From: Kineosporia aurantiaca JCM 3230
GTDB taxonomy: Bacteria > Actinomycetota > Actinomycetes > Actinomycetales > Kineosporiaceae
Direction: 5' to 3'
DNA length: 64,000 bases
Assembly: GCA_000719025.1 (NCBI GenBank)
Contig: JODP01000001.1
Coordinates: 867,664-931,663, forward strand
This document shows, piece after piece, positions 1-8,337 of this stretch (position 1 is its first letter; each line of letters starts with the position of its first letter). The notes beneath the pieces are model-generated. The model was given only the letters and a program-made list of their open reading frames with translations. It searched no databases and was not told the origin of the DNA. The position numbers were made by a program, and so were the translations under genes.

Positions 1-581
1 ATCGTCCAGTCCTTCTTCGGGAACAGCGCGCCGACCTGGTGCTCGACCTCCACCGGATCTTCGGAGGCGGTCCAGCCGAAGCGCCGGGAGAGCCGGCCGA
101 AGTGCGTGTCCACGGTGATGCCGGGGACCCCGAAGGCGTTGCCCAGCACCACGTTCGCCGTCTTGCGGCCCACCCCGGGCAGTTTCACCAGCTGCTCGAG
201 CGTGCCCGGGACCTGGCCGTCGTGCTCCTCGACCAGCCGGGCCCCGAGCTTGAGCAGCGAGTCGGTCTTGGCCCGGAAGAAGCCGGTGGGCCGGATGATC
301 TCTTCCATCTCGGCGCGGTCGGCCCCGGCGTAGTCGGCGGCGCTGCGATAGCGCGCGAACAGCGCCGGGGTGGTCAGGTTGACCCGCTTGTCGGTGCTCT
401 GCGCGGACAGGATGGTGGCGACCAGCAGCTCGAGCGGACTGGTGAAATCCAGCTCGCAGTGCGCGTCCGGATAGCGCTCGGTCAGCAGCCGGTGGATCTT
501 GCGGGCCCGGCGGGTGAGCGCGATCGAGCTCTCGACAACCTCGGCCTGCTGCCCGTTTCGCGGCCCATTGCCCTTCGTCAC
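1..581 (-). CDS. nth: Endonuclease III (C-terminus cut by window edge)
   Basis: DNA glycosylase/AP lyase of base-excision repair, removing oxidised pyrimidines. Reading the minus strand from the GTG at 581 gives about 193 residues with the family segments LLVATILSAQSTDKRVN, the helix-hairpin-helix LPGVGRKTANVVLGNAFG (catalytic Lys type) and ITVDTHFGRLSRR with the catalytic Asp. The C-terminal 4Fe-4S cysteine cluster would lie beyond base 1, so the gene is truncated by the window and not broken. The GTG start is chosen because the preceding frame has no ATG and the length fits Nth proteins. As in mycobacteria, nth sits beside crp. The next gene diverges from it across about 340 bp. Confidence 0.93.
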   Translation of the reverse strand, partial: MTKGNGPRNGQQAEVVESSIALTRRARKIHRLLTERYPDAHCELDFTSPLELLVATILSAQSTDKRVNLTTPALFARYRSAADYAGADRAEMEEIIRPTGFFRAKTDSLLKLGARLVEEHDGQVPGTLEQLVKLPGVGRKTANVVLGNAFGVPGITVDTHFGRLSRRFGWTASEDPVEVEHQVGALFPKKDWT

Positions 582-690
582 GCGCTCAGCGTACGCGCCA
601 CCACCGACAACTCCGGTCATCACCGGACCGGGTGCCCGGCTGCGGCCGGCCCGGGTCGGCACCGGCCCGGCCGGATGCCCTACTCACCGG

Positions 691-718
691 TTGACTTATT
701 CGTCGAACGTCCTATCCG
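691..718 (+). promoter_or_regulatory. Candidate promoter in the nth/RsiG-like intergenic region
   Basis: The 342-bp gap between nth and the RsiG-like gene (582-923) holds no convincing gene. It contains TTGACT at 691-696 followed after 16 bases by TATCCG at 713-718, a reasonable housekeeping-type -35/-10 pair for the rightward gene, leaving a leader of about 200 nt. The -10 lacks the usual final T, so this is only a candidate. Confidence 0.3.
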
Positions 719-923
719 TGCAGGTGAGGCCGCATAACCAAGAGCGGCCGACCGTGGTCCGCCGGGAGTGTGAGCGCAGCCGGGGCGGCTCAAGCGGCAG
801 CACGGCAGCGACGAACACTCATCCGTACCGCCGGCCCGATCAGCCCGATCGACAAGGACCGGAGTCCGCACCGTACGCCGCGCCTCTGCGTTGTTCCGCA
901 GCCGCCCGGAGAGAGGAGAAGAG

Positions 924-1331
924 GTGGCCCTGGGCCTGACCGATCCACTCACCGCCCTGTCGTTCTCGGCGATGCCGGCCGACCAGCTCGCCGACTGTCA
1001 CCGGGCCCTGGTGGCGGCCCAGCGGGACGTCGACCACTGGCGGCGGCTGATCCTCGCCCGGATCGACCTGGCCGTCGCCTCGGTGGCGAACCTGGACGAG
1101 CCGCTGCCGCCGCCCGGTCTCTACGGGACCGTCCTGGACCCGCCCACCGGCCTGCGCCGGCTGATCGGGATCGCCCCGACCGACGTCCGGGCCGGGGAGG
1201 GCGGGTTGCTGATCCGGCTGCGCGGAGCGCTGGACGACCTGGCTCGTTACGAGAAAACCCTGGAGGCCGTGACCGGGGAGGCGGCTGGCGTCCTGGCCTA
1301 CCGGGCCCGGGTCCTGGCCGCCGGTCGGTAG
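924..1331 (+). CDS. RsiG/AmfC-like coiled-coil protein
   Basis: 135 residues starting at GTG 924, preceded by GAGAGGAGA at 911-919. The central helix reads QRDVDHWRRLILARID. This aligns with the c-di-GMP-binding helix of RsiG (AmfC, anti-sigma-WhiG), whose motif is E-x3-S-x2-R-x3-Q-x3-D. Here the Arg and the terminal Asp are kept while E, S and Q are replaced by Q, D and L. A second helix with LIRLRGALDDLARYEKTLEAVTG would form the other half of an antiparallel coiled coil. Family membership is inferred from this pattern and the length; function is unproven. No WhiG-type sigma factor lies in the window. If it is a true homologue it may bind a sigma factor without c-di-GMP control, or bind another ligand. 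Confidence 0.6.
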   Translation: MALGLTDPLTALSFSAMPADQLADCHRALVAAQRDVDHWRRLILARIDLAVASVANLDEPLPPPGLYGTVLDPPTGLRRLIGIAPTDVRAGEGGLLIRLRGALDDLARYEKTLEAVTGEAAGVLAYRARVLAAGR

Positions 1332-1525
1332 GCCCCGATTCCACAGCTCACACCGCTTTCCGCCATGATGGGGTGCAACCTTTCCGGACGCGGCGGCGAA
1401 ATTTCCGTAGCCAGGACCTCCTGGCCACGGAACGCATCGCCGACGCACTGTGGGTGACCGTCCTACGGCCCCCGGTGTCACCGCGGCCCGGGGGTGCGGC
1501 AAACTGCGTGCGGGTGGGGCATGAT

Positions 1526-1558
1526 GCCTCACTGATGAGGCCGTCCGGTACCGGACGG
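1526..1558 (+). promoter_or_regulatory. Two adjacent inverted repeats in the crp leader
   Basis: Just upstream of crp lie GCCTCA-CTGA-TGAGGC (1526-1541) and, sharing the base 1541, the perfect 18-base palindrome CCGTCCGGTACCGGACGG (1541-1558). The second ends five bases before the GAGGAGG ribosome site at 1563-1569. They could be operator half-sites or leader hairpins controlling crp translation. No match to the TGTGA-N6-TCACA Crp consensus was seen nearby. Confidence 0.4.
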
Positions 1559-1575
1559 CGTGTGAGGAGGAACAG

Positions 1576-2253
1576 GTGGACGACGACGTCGTTCGTCAGG
1601 CGCCACTGTTCGCAGCGCTCGACGACGAAGCCGCTGCGGCGCTGCGGGCCACGATGGCGCCCACCGACGTCGCCCGTGGCCAGGTGCTCTTCCACGAGGG
1701 CGATCCCGGCGACCGGTTGTACGTCATCGTCGAGGGCAAGGTGAAACTCGGCCGGGCCTCCGGTGACGGCCGGGAGAACCTGCTGGCGGTGCTCGGCCCC
1801 GGTGAGATGTTCGGTGAGCTCTCCCTCTTCGATCCGGGCCCGCGGAACGCGACCGCGACCGCGGTGGCGGACACCTCGCTGATCGGGCTCGGCAACGACG
1901 ACCTGGTCACCTGGCTGACCGGCCGCCCGGACGTCGCCCGGCAACTGCTGCGGGCGCTCGCCCGGCGGCTGCGCCGGACCAACGAGAACCTGGCCGACCT
2001 GGTGTTCTCCGATGTCCCCGGCCGGGTGGCGAAGGCTCTGCTGGACCTGTCCGAGCGTTTCGGCCGGCCCACCGACGACGGCCTGCGGGTGGCCCACGAC
2101 CTCACCCAGGAGGAACTGGCCCAGCTGGTCGGCGCCTCCCGGGAGACGGTGAACAAGGCTCTGGCCGACTTCGCCTCGCGGGGCTGGCTGCGCCTGGAGG
2201 CACGGGCCGTGGTGCTGATGGACGTAGAGCGGATGCGCCGCCGCGCCCGCTAG
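1576..2253 (+). CDS. crp: Crp/Fnr-family cAMP receptor-type transcription regulator
   Basis: 225-residue global regulator closely resembling M. tuberculosis Crp (Rv3676) by recall. It starts at GTG 1576 with GAGGAGG seven bases upstream. Residues 1-115 form a cyclic-nucleotide-binding jelly roll with the phosphate-binding cassette GEMFGELSLFDPGPRNAT (residues 77-93). A long dimerisation helix follows (RQLLRALARRLRRTNENL). The C-terminal winged helix-turn-helix carries LTQEELAQLVGASRETVNKAL, the canonical Crp recognition helix. The acidic Glu81 and Arg90 of the cassette are present, so cAMP binding is plausible. The stop codon overlaps that of the convergent hydrolase gene in one CTAG. Confidence 0.95.
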   Translation: MDDDVVRQAPLFAALDDEAAAALRATMAPTDVARGQVLFHEGDPGDRLYVIVEGKVKLGRASGDGRENLLAVLGPGEMFGELSLFDPGPRNATATAVADTSLIGLGNDDLVTWLTGRPDVARQLLRALARRLRRTNENLADLVFSDVPGRVAKALLDLSERFGRPTDDGLRVAHDLTQEELAQLVGASRETVNKALADFASRGWLRLEARAVVLMDVERMRRRAR

Positions 2254-3107
2254 TCCAGTACCCCTAGATAGAGCAGCTGGGCCCGGACGCTGAGTTCGGC
2301 GGCGGGCCAGACCGATTGCGGAACGTCGGCGTACACCGTCTCGACCACCGCCCGCGGCGTGCGGGCCCCGGCTTCGACCGCGGCCCGCACCTGGTCCAGG
2401 CGCTGCCGCCGGTGCTTCAGGTAGCCGTCGACGACCAGGCCGGGCTGCCCGAGCACCGGGCCGTGGCCGGGCAGGAGACGCTCCAGCTCGGCCGAACCGG
2501 ACAGCTCGCCGAGCCGCTCGAGAGAGTGCAGGTAGGCGTCCAGCCGGCCGTCGGGGTGAGCGACCACCGTGGTACCTCGCCCGAGGATCGTGTCGCCGGT
2601 GAGCAGTGACCGGCTCTGCGGCAGCAGGAACGACAACGAGTCGGTGGTGTGCCCGGGGGTGGCGACCACTTCCAGACGCAGCCCTTCCGCCTGAACCACG
2701 TCCCCGTCGCCCAGGCCCTCCCCGCCGTACCGATGGCTCGGGTCGAGGGCTCGGACCGGCGCCTTGGTGAGCTCGGCGAAACGCCGGGCCGCGGCACTGT
2801 GGTCGGAGTGCCCGTGGGTGAGCAACGTCTGCGTCACGGTGGCCCCGCGCCGGTGCACGGCCTCGAGGACGGCCTGAAGGTGCGGCTCGTCGTCCGGCCC
2901 CGGATCCACCACGATCGCCTCGGTGGAGCCGGGCGCGGAGAGCACCCAGGTGTTCGTCCCGTCCAGCGTCATCGGACTCGGATTACCGGCCAGCACGCAG
3001 AATGCCTCGGCGCCCACCGCACCGCCGAACCACGGTGCGTTGCCAGGATCCAGGGGCGGGACCGACGATGGAGGCGGGCCTGACCAGTCGTCCGGAGGGT
3101 TCGGCAC
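2250..3107 (-). CDS. MBL-fold metallo-hydrolase (LACTB2-like)
   Basis: 285 residues from GTG 3107. The zinc-binding signature LLTHGHSDH is followed by TPGHTTDSLSF and GDTILGRG, giving the HxHxDH...H...D...H ligand set of glyoxalase II/beta-lactamase-fold hydrolases. A C-terminal helical segment with PGHGPVL and KHRRQRLDQV is typical of the LACTB2/RNase-Z-like subgroup; the substrate is unknown (thioester or RNA hydrolysis are both known in the fold). An ATGGTA (3114-3119; TACCAT on the coding strand) six bases before the GTG suggests a leaderless transcript. It holds the same place beside crp as Rv3677c in mycobacteria. Confidence 0.9.
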   Translation of the reverse strand: MPNPPDDWSGPPPSSVPPLDPGNAPWFGGAVGAEAFCVLAGNPSPMTLDGTNTWVLSAPGSTEAIVVDPGPDDEPHLQAVLEAVHRRGATVTQTLLTHGHSDHSAAARRFAELTKAPVRALDPSHRYGGEGLGDGDVVQAEGLRLEVVATPGHTTDSLSFLLPQSRSLLTGDTILGRGTTVVAHPDGRLDAYLHSLERLGELSGSAELERLLPGHGPVLGQPGLVVDGYLKHRRQRLDQVRAAVEAGARTPRAVVETVYADVPQSVWPAAELSVRAQLLYLGVLD

Positions 3108-3317
3108 ACCGGAATGGTACGGGCGCCCGGGTTCCGCGCGGGCGCCGGACTATCTGCGTAATTGCACAGTCAGCTGATGTTCGCTGCACCATGGGTGAAT
3201 GCCCATTCGGCTGAAGGCAGTACGGTGGTTACTGTTAGCGATCGAGTCCTTGACGGGGCGTCAATGAGCTGGTGACTAGAACCGCGGGCGGACGGCGCTC
3301 CGCCCGCCGACACGGGG

Positions 3318-3998
3318 ATGACGATGGGGGCGCAGGACACTTTCACGATCGAGGAGCTGGCCTCGGCGGCCGGGATGACTCCGCGCAATGTGCGGGCCTA
3401 CCGGACCAAGGGGCTCCTGGCCCCACCGACCCGGGTGGGCCGCACGTCCCGCTATCAGGAGGCGCACCTGCGCCGGCTGCGGGACATCCGGCAACTCCGG
3501 GACGCGGGGCTTCCGCTCAAGATGATCATCGACGCGGCGGCGCGGGGTGAGGACCTGGGGCCTACGGGGGCCCTCTGGCAGGCCGCCGGCCCGACCGCGA
3601 TCGAGCGCGGGCGACGGCGACTGGACTCCGGCGAACCGCTGACCCCGGGCACCGGGCCGGGTGGTGGTCCGGGTGGTGGTCAGGACGGTCCGAGTGGTTC
3701 GCTGCTGGTCGACCCGGAGGCCTACGCGCTGATGCGCACCCTGCGTGAGGCCGGGATCCCGGCCGCCACCGTGATCCGGGTGGCGCTGCGGGCGGCCGAG
3801 GCGGGCCGGGTGCTGGCCCAGGACATCGGCGCCGTGCTGACCGAGAACGCTCCGGCCCGGGCGCGGGGCGGGGAGCCGGTCGCCGAGCTGGACGACCTGG
3901 CCGTGCTGACCGGCGAGCCGAGCGGCGCCGGGGTCGTCGACCTGGCCACCGCGATCACCCGGGGAGTGCTGGGGAACAGCGGGCTGGCCCGCCCCTGA
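3318..3998 (+). CDS. MerR-family transcription regulator
   Basis: 226 residues from ATG 3318 (a second ATG at 3324 is possible). Residues 8-75 form the MerR winged helix: FTIEELASAAGMTPRNVRAY (recognition helix) then wing GLLAPPTRVGRTSRY and LRRLRDIRQLRDAGLPLKMI. A Gly-rich linker (PGGGPGGGQDG) follows, then a C-terminal helical region without the metal-binding cysteines of MerR/SoxR types, so the effector is probably organic or proteinaceous. It diverges from the MBL hydrolase across a 210-bp gap, the likely site of autoregulation. Downstream is a strong hairpin. Confidence 0.88.
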   Translation: MTMGAQDTFTIEELASAAGMTPRNVRAYRTKGLLAPPTRVGRTSRYQEAHLRRLRDIRQLRDAGLPLKMIIDAAARGEDLGPTGALWQAAGPTAIERGRRRLDSGEPLTPGTGPGGGPGGGQDGPSGSLLVDPEAYALMRTLREAGIPAATVIRVALRAAEAGRVLAQDIGAVLTENAPARARGGEPVAELDDLAVLTGEPSGAGVVDLATAITRGVLGNSGLARP

Positions 3999-4021
3999 TC
4001 CGTCGGGCCCCGAAGGCGGAC

Positions 4022-4046
4022 GACGGCGCCGGATTCCGGCGCCGTC
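4022..4046. terminator. Bidirectional hairpin terminator
   Basis: Perfect 11-bp stem GACGGCGCCGG / CCGGCGCCGTC with a three-base ATT loop, placed between the convergent merR-like and RidA genes. There is no T-run, as is common in high-GC actinobacteria. Confidence 0.75.
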
Positions 4047-4073
4047 AGCCCGCCGGGGGCCCGGTCCACCCGG

Positions 4074-4553
4074 TCAGGGGTGGATCGCGATCACCATCTC
4101 CACCTCGACCGGCGCCCCGAGCGGCAGCGCGCTCACCCCGACGGCGCTGCGGGCGTGCTGCCCGACCGGGCCGAACACCTCACCCAGGAACTCGCTGGCC
4201 CCGTTGATCACCAGCGGCTGACCGGTGAACCCCGGGTCGCTGGCGACGAACCCGGTGACCTTGACGATCCGCTGGATCCGGTCCAGGTCACCGATCACCG
4301 ACCGGACCGCGGCCAGCGCGTTGAGCGCGCAGATCCGGGCCAGGCCACTGGCCTCCCCCGGGCTGACCAGCCCGTCGCCCCCACTGCCGACCCGCCCGGT
4401 GAGCGGCAGTGCGCCGTCCACCATCGGCAGCTGCCCCGAGACCCACACGTGGTCGCCGTCCACCACCGCCGGCACGTAGGCCGCCACCGGGGGTGACAGC
4501 TGGGGCAACGTGTAGCCGAGCTCGGTGAGCCGCGCCTCGATCCGTCCAGTCAT
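4074..4553 (-). CDS. RidA/YjgF-family protein
   Basis: 159 residues. RidA-fold enamine/imine deaminases hydrolyse reactive 2-aminoacrylate-type intermediates of PLP enzymes. Here VWVSGQLPMVDG, LNALAAVRSVIGDLDRIQRIVKVTGFVAS and the C-terminal ARSAVGVSALPLGAPVEVEM match the long actinobacterial RidA subgroup, including the conserved Arg of the ARSAVG stretch. The ATG at 4553 is preferred because AGGTGA lies 7 bases upstream; a GTG at 4562 is in frame. It lies 14 bases after the DUF4177 gene and is probably co-transcribed with it, as in the mycobacterial whiB4 locus (Rv3678c/Rv3678A). Confidence 0.9.
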   Translation of the reverse strand: MTGRIEARLTELGYTLPQLSPPVAAYVPAVVDGDHVWVSGQLPMVDGALPLTGRVGSGGDGLVSPGEASGLARICALNALAAVRSVIGDLDRIQRIVKVTGFVASDPGFTGQPLVINGASEFLGEVFGPVGQHARSAVGVSALPLGAPVEVEMVIAIHP

Positions 4554-4566
4554 CGCCGTCACCTGT

Positions 4567-4722
4567 TCAGTCTCGCGGTCGCTTCAGATAGGCAACCAGG
4601 TTCGAACTGTCCGGCCCCGGCACCACCTGGACCAGTTCCCAGCCGTCTTCGCCCCATTGATCCAAGATCTGCTTGGTCGCATGAACGATCAGAGGCACCG
4701 TCGCGTACTCCCACTTGACCAT
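4567..4722 (-). CDS. DUF4177 small protein
   Basis: 51 residues from ATG 4722. The sequence begins MVKWEYATVPLIVHATKQIL, continues with DQWGEDGWELVQVVPGP and ends in a beta strand LVAYLKRPRD. The W-G-x-x-G-W-E-L-V core is the DUF4177 signature. Function is unknown, but the gene is a constant companion of RidA in this locus across actinobacteria. TAGGCT lies on the coding strand with its last base eight before the A of the ATG, so the message is likely leaderless. It is divergent from the first ArsA-type ATPase, sharing a 144-bp promoter region. Confidence 0.88.
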   Translation of the reverse strand: MVKWEYATVPLIVHATKQILDQWGEDGWELVQVVPGPDSSNLVAYLKRPRD

Positions 4723-4866
4723 GGTGGTGAGCCTATCCATCAGGTGAGTTGGAGTGCAGCCCTGGCTCTGCTGGGCGATGCACGATTGTCACCGGAGCGG
4801 CTGTGCCGCACGTTCCGTCCGCCACGTCGCCCTGCGCCCGGGGGACGGGCTGTTTACCCTGATGAC

Positions 4867-5988
4867 GTGGCATCGCAGGGTTCCCGGACCAGTTCCTCCC
4901 GCAGGCATCCGGGGCGTCCGCTCCCGGCGCTGGAGCCCGATGACGGCCGGGAGACCGACTGGTCCGGTGTCCGGCTGCACATCGTGACCGGCAAGGGCGG
5001 CACCGGCAAGACGACCGTGGCCGCCGCCCTGGCCCTGGCTCTCGCGGCCGGCGGGCGGCGCACGCTGCTGGCCGAGGTGGAGGGGCGGCAGAGCATCGCC
5101 CGGTTGTTCGACGTCCCTCCGCTGCCCTACGAAGAGACCAAGGTGGCGGTGGCTCCCGGGGGCGGCGAGCTGTACGGGCTGGCGGTCGACCCGAAGGCGG
5201 CGCTGCTGGACTACCTGGAGATGTTCTACCGGCTCGGGCGGGCCGGCCGGATGCTCGAGCGGATCGGCGCCGTCGACTTCGCCACCACGATCGCCCCCGG
5301 GGTCCGGGACGTCCTGCTGACCGGGAAGGTCTACGAGTCGGTCCGGCGCCGGGAGACCACCAAGGGCGGCCGGGCCGCGCCGGACGTCGAGCGCCCGGTC
5401 TACGACGCGGTGGTGATGGACGCGCCGCCGACCGGCCGGATCACCCGGTTCCTGAACGTCAACGAGGAGGTGGTCGGGCTGGCCAAGGTCGGCCCGATCC
5501 GCAACCAGGCGAACTCGATCATGACCCTGCTGCGCTCCGGCCAGACCGCGGTGCACCTGGTCAGCGTGCTGGAGGAGATGCCGGTGCAGGAGACGGCCGA
5601 CGCGGTGGCCGAACTCGACCAGATCGGCCTGCCGGTGGGCGGGGTGTTCGTGAACATGGTCCGCGAGCCGTTCCTGGCGCCCGAGGCGCTGACCGCGGCC
5701 ACCCTGGGCACGCTGGACCGGGCCGAGGTGCTGGCCGGGCTGGCCGCGGCCGGGCTGGGCCGGCGCTCCCGGGCCACCGGCAACGACACCTCGCACGCCG
5801 CCCTGGCCGGGGCCCTGCTCCAGGAAGGCGCCGATCACGCGGCCCGGGTGGCGATGGAGCGCGCCGAAAGGGCCGAGCTGCTCACCCTCGGCCGCCCGGT
5901 CTACGAGTTGCCGGCGCTGGCCGAGGGGATCGACCTCGGGGCCCTCTACAGCCTGGCGAGCCGGCTGAGCGAGCAGGGAGCGGCATGA
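4867..5988 (+). CDS. ArsA/Get3-like ATPase, first of pair
   Basis: 373 residues from GTG 4867. The deviant Walker A TGKGGTGKTT lies at residues 41-50, then LAEVEGRQSIARLFDVPPLPY (switch region), ATTIAPGVRDVLLTGK, and the switch II region VVMDAPPTGRITRFLNV. These mark the SIMIBI/ArsA class. In M. tuberculosis the equivalent Rv3679-Rv3680 pair forms a Get3-like complex; transport of arsenite is not implied because the metal-binding cysteines of ArsA are missing. TACCCT (4855-4860) ends seven bases before the GTG, suggesting a leaderless start. It overlaps the next gene by ATGA, so the two subunits are translationally coupled. Confidence 0.9.
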   Translation: MASQGSRTSSSRRHPGRPLPALEPDDGRETDWSGVRLHIVTGKGGTGKTTVAAALALALAAGGRRTLLAEVEGRQSIARLFDVPPLPYEETKVAVAPGGGELYGLAVDPKAALLDYLEMFYRLGRAGRMLERIGAVDFATTIAPGVRDVLLTGKVYESVRRRETTKGGRAAPDVERPVYDAVVMDAPPTGRITRFLNVNEEVVGLAKVGPIRNQANSIMTLLRSGQTAVHLVSVLEEMPVQETADAVAELDQIGLPVGGVFVNMVREPFLAPEALTAATLGTLDRAEVLAGLAAAGLGRRSRATGNDTSHAALAGALLQEGADHAARVAMERAERAELLTLGRPVYELPALAEGIDLGALYSLASRLSEQGAA

Positions 5989-7157
5989 CTACCGAAGAGC
6001 CCTTCCTGGACGTGGACAACCTGCTCGACGACCCCGGCACCCGGATCCTGGTGTGCTGCGGGTCGGGCGGGGTCGGCAAGACGACGACCGCGGCCGCCCT
6101 GGGCGTCCGCGCGGCCGAGCGGGGCCGGCGGGTGGTGGTGCTCACCATCGACCCGGCCCGGCGCCTGGCCCAGTCGCTGGGGCTGGCCGAGCTGGACAAC
6201 ACCCCGCGGCCGGTGGCCGGGGTGGACCCCGCGGCGGGCGGCACGCTGGACGCGATGATGCTCGACATGAAGCGCACCTTCGACGAGGTGATCGAGCAGC
6301 ACGCCCCGCCCGAGAAGGCCGCGCAGATCCTGGAGAACCCTTTCTACCAAGCACTTTCCAGCTCCTTCGCCGGCACCCAGGAGTACATGGCGATGGAGAA
6401 GCTGGGGCAGTTGCGGGCCCAGGCCGACGCCGGTGAGCACGACTGGGACCTGATCGTGGTCGACACTCCGCCGAGCCGCTCCGCCCTGGACTTCCTGGAC
6501 GCGCCCCAGCGCCTGGGCTCCTTCCTGGACGGCCGCTTCATCCGGATCCTCACCGCCCCGGCGAAGGCGGGCGGCCGGGCCTATCTGAAGGTGATGTCCG
6601 CCGCGATCAGCACCGCGACCGGGCTGATGACCAAACTGCTGGGTGCCCAGGTGCTGAAGGATGTGCAGACCTTCGTGGCCGCCCTCGACACGATGTTCGG
6701 CGGGTTCCGGGAGCGCGCCGACGCCACCTACCAACTGCTCCAGACCCCCGGCACGGCGTTCCTGGTGGTCGCCGCGCCGGAGCGGGATGCGCTGCGCGAG
6801 GCGTCGTACTTCGTGGAGCGACTGGAGGGCGAGGGCATGCCGCTGGCCGGGCTGGTCCTGAACCGGGTGCACACCGGGCCGGCCGAAGGGCTTTCCGCGG
6901 AGCGGGCGCTGACCGCGGCCGAAGACCTCCAGGACGCGTCCGAGCACCCGGTCACCGCCGGGCTGCTGCGGATCCACGCCGACCGGATGCGGCTCAGCGA
7001 GCGGGAGAAGGCGGTCGCCAGCCGCTTCGTCCAGGCCCATCCGGCGGTTGCCGTGGTGCGGGTGCCGGCCCGGCCGCAGGACGTGCACGACCTGGCCGGC
7101 CTGCGCGGGGTCGGCGCCGACCTGGCCGGGGCCGCCGAGCCCGCCTACTCCGGCTGA
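5985..7157 (+). CDS. ArsA/Get3-like ATPase, second of pair
   Basis: 390 residues, with the start overlapping the previous stop by four bases. Deviant Walker A CGSGGVGKTTT is at residues 25-35, followed by VLTIDPARRLAQSLGL and the Walker B/switch II region LIVVDTPPSRSALDFLDAP. A large helical insert (residues 90-215) distinguishes it from its partner and fits a client- or membrane-binding subdomain. By family knowledge (Rv3680 type) it forms a heteromer with the upstream protein. Stop at 7157, then a strong hairpin before the convergent WhiB gene. Confidence 0.9.
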   Translation: MTTEEPFLDVDNLLDDPGTRILVCCGSGGVGKTTTAAALGVRAAERGRRVVVLTIDPARRLAQSLGLAELDNTPRPVAGVDPAAGGTLDAMMLDMKRTFDEVIEQHAPPEKAAQILENPFYQALSSSFAGTQEYMAMEKLGQLRAQADAGEHDWDLIVVDTPPSRSALDFLDAPQRLGSFLDGRFIRILTAPAKAGGRAYLKVMSAAISTATGLMTKLLGAQVLKDVQTFVAALDTMFGGFRERADATYQLLQTPGTAFLVVAAPERDALREASYFVERLEGEGMPLAGLVLNRVHTGPAEGLSAERALTAAEDLQDASEHPVTAGLLRIHADRMRLSEREKAVASRFVQAHPAVAVVRVPARPQDVHDLAGLRGVGADLAGAAEPAYSG

Positions 7158-7203
7158 GCCCGCGGTTCGAGCCCGAGCATCAGGTATCGGCCGGATCGCA
7201 AAG

Positions 7204-7243
7204 CACCGCCGCGCCCGGGCGAACTCTCCCGGACGCGGCGGTG
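7204..7243. terminator. Bidirectional hairpin terminator
   Basis: A 16-bp stem (7204-7219 with 7228-7243, one mismatch) and 8-base loop CGAACTCT separate the second ATPase from the convergent WhiB gene. Confidence 0.75.
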
Positions 7244-7284
7244 AAGGTGCTGGTGGTGCGGATTGCGGATGGTGCTGATCGGCC

Positions 7285-7608
7285 TCAGCCGACCTTGACC
7301 GCGGCTTCCTCGTTCAGCAGGTCGACGATGCGGACCTGCTGCGCGCGGGCGGTCTCGAGCAGACGCCGCCACGACTGGACATTCGGGCGACGGCGGAGCA
7401 GCGCTCGGCGCTCCCGCTCGGTCATCCCGCCCCAAACCCCGAACTCGATCTTGTGATCCAGAGCGTCCGAAAGGCACTCGGTCCGGACTGGGCAGGACAT
7501 ACAGACCAACTTCGCCCGGTTCTGTGCCGCCCCCTGAACGAAGAGTGCATCAGGGTCGCTCTTACGGCAAGCGCCCTGAGTTGCCCACTGGTTCACCTTC
7601 ACACTCAT
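7285..7608 (-). CDS. wblA: WhiB-family Fe-S regulator, WblA/WhiB4 type
   Basis: 107 residues. Four cysteines at 14, 36, 39 and 45 (C-x21-C-x2-C-x5-C) would ligate a 4Fe-4S cluster; GVWGG at 57-61 is the family turn, followed by the basic DNA-binding tail RERRALLRRRP. Location between the paired ATPases and a PASTA penicillin-binding protein matches wblA of Streptomyces and whiB4 of mycobacteria, which is the basis for the symbol. In those organisms it is a redox-responsive repressor of secondary metabolism or oxidative-stress genes. The upstream region of about 730 bp is unusually long and probably carries complex regulation. Confidence 0.92.
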   Translation of the reverse strand: MSVKVNQWATQGACRKSDPDALFVQGAAQNRAKLVCMSCPVRTECLSDALDHKIEFGVWGGMTERERRALLRRRPNVQSWRRLLETARAQQVRIVDLLNEEAAVKVG

Positions 7609-7821
7609 TTCCCTCGGCCCTCCCTGGACCCCCGTGGATCCACGCTCACCCCCGAGCCGAACCCCTCTGGCGATGACGGTAGGTGAGCGACTACACCATC
7701 AATAAGGGCCGGATGGATGAATCGGTATCGGCCGAAGTGACGATGAGTAACTCTGTGCTACCGCTTCGTTACAGATAGTGCCGGATTGAGAGATCATCTT
7801 GCTCGTCTGGCGGTACGTCTG

Positions 7822-7836
7822 AGTGACCGCGTCACC
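7822..7836. promoter_or_regulatory. Palindrome upstream of wblA, BldD-box-like
   Basis: AGTGACCGCGTCACC contains the perfect inverted repeat GTGAC-CGC-GTCAC and resembles the half-site pair AGTGA/TCACC described for BldD. It lies about 215 bp upstream of the WhiB start in the 729-bp gap (7609-8337), which otherwise shows no gene. The assignment to BldD is an inference from the half-sites only; the gap also serves the divergent penicillin-binding protein gene. Confidence 0.35.
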
Positions 7837-8337
7837 CTTGACGCGGACCATCCGTCACAGCGCATTGACCAGCGCGCATGCCGCACGCGCCGACCAAGTT
7901 GCCCTTCCCGGACATCTCTGCACTGCTGATCGCTTGAGCCGTCGCTTTCGTTACGCCACCCTTTCGGGCTCTTAAGGAAGACATAGGGCCTGGCCACAGC
8001 CCGGTCGGACAGTACCTACGGATCCGACAGGAGGAGTAACCCTGAGCAATGATCGATACAAGGAGAGCGGCGGCGATGCAGTAGGGAAACAGTGCCGCAG
8101 CGAACTGACACAGGACTGACAGCCCGGTGACAGGTGGAACCGAATCGGATTCGAGACTTCGCGCACTCTGCGGCAATTGACCTCCTGCGGCCGATTTCCC
8201 TTGTCCTGAGCGCAAAATCAGGCAGATCCGGCATGTCCGGGCAGGACGGTCGCCAGGACCGGCGGGACGCGCCCCGGCGCCCGTGGGCGCGCCGCGAAAA
8301 CCGGTCCTGCACAGCAGTCCGTATTAACGTAGGCGGC

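Noticed and set aside
4867..7157. Arsenite efflux system
   Set aside because: The ATPases lack ArsA metal-site cysteines and there is no arsB or arsR gene; synteny indicates the Get3-like pair of the wblA locus.
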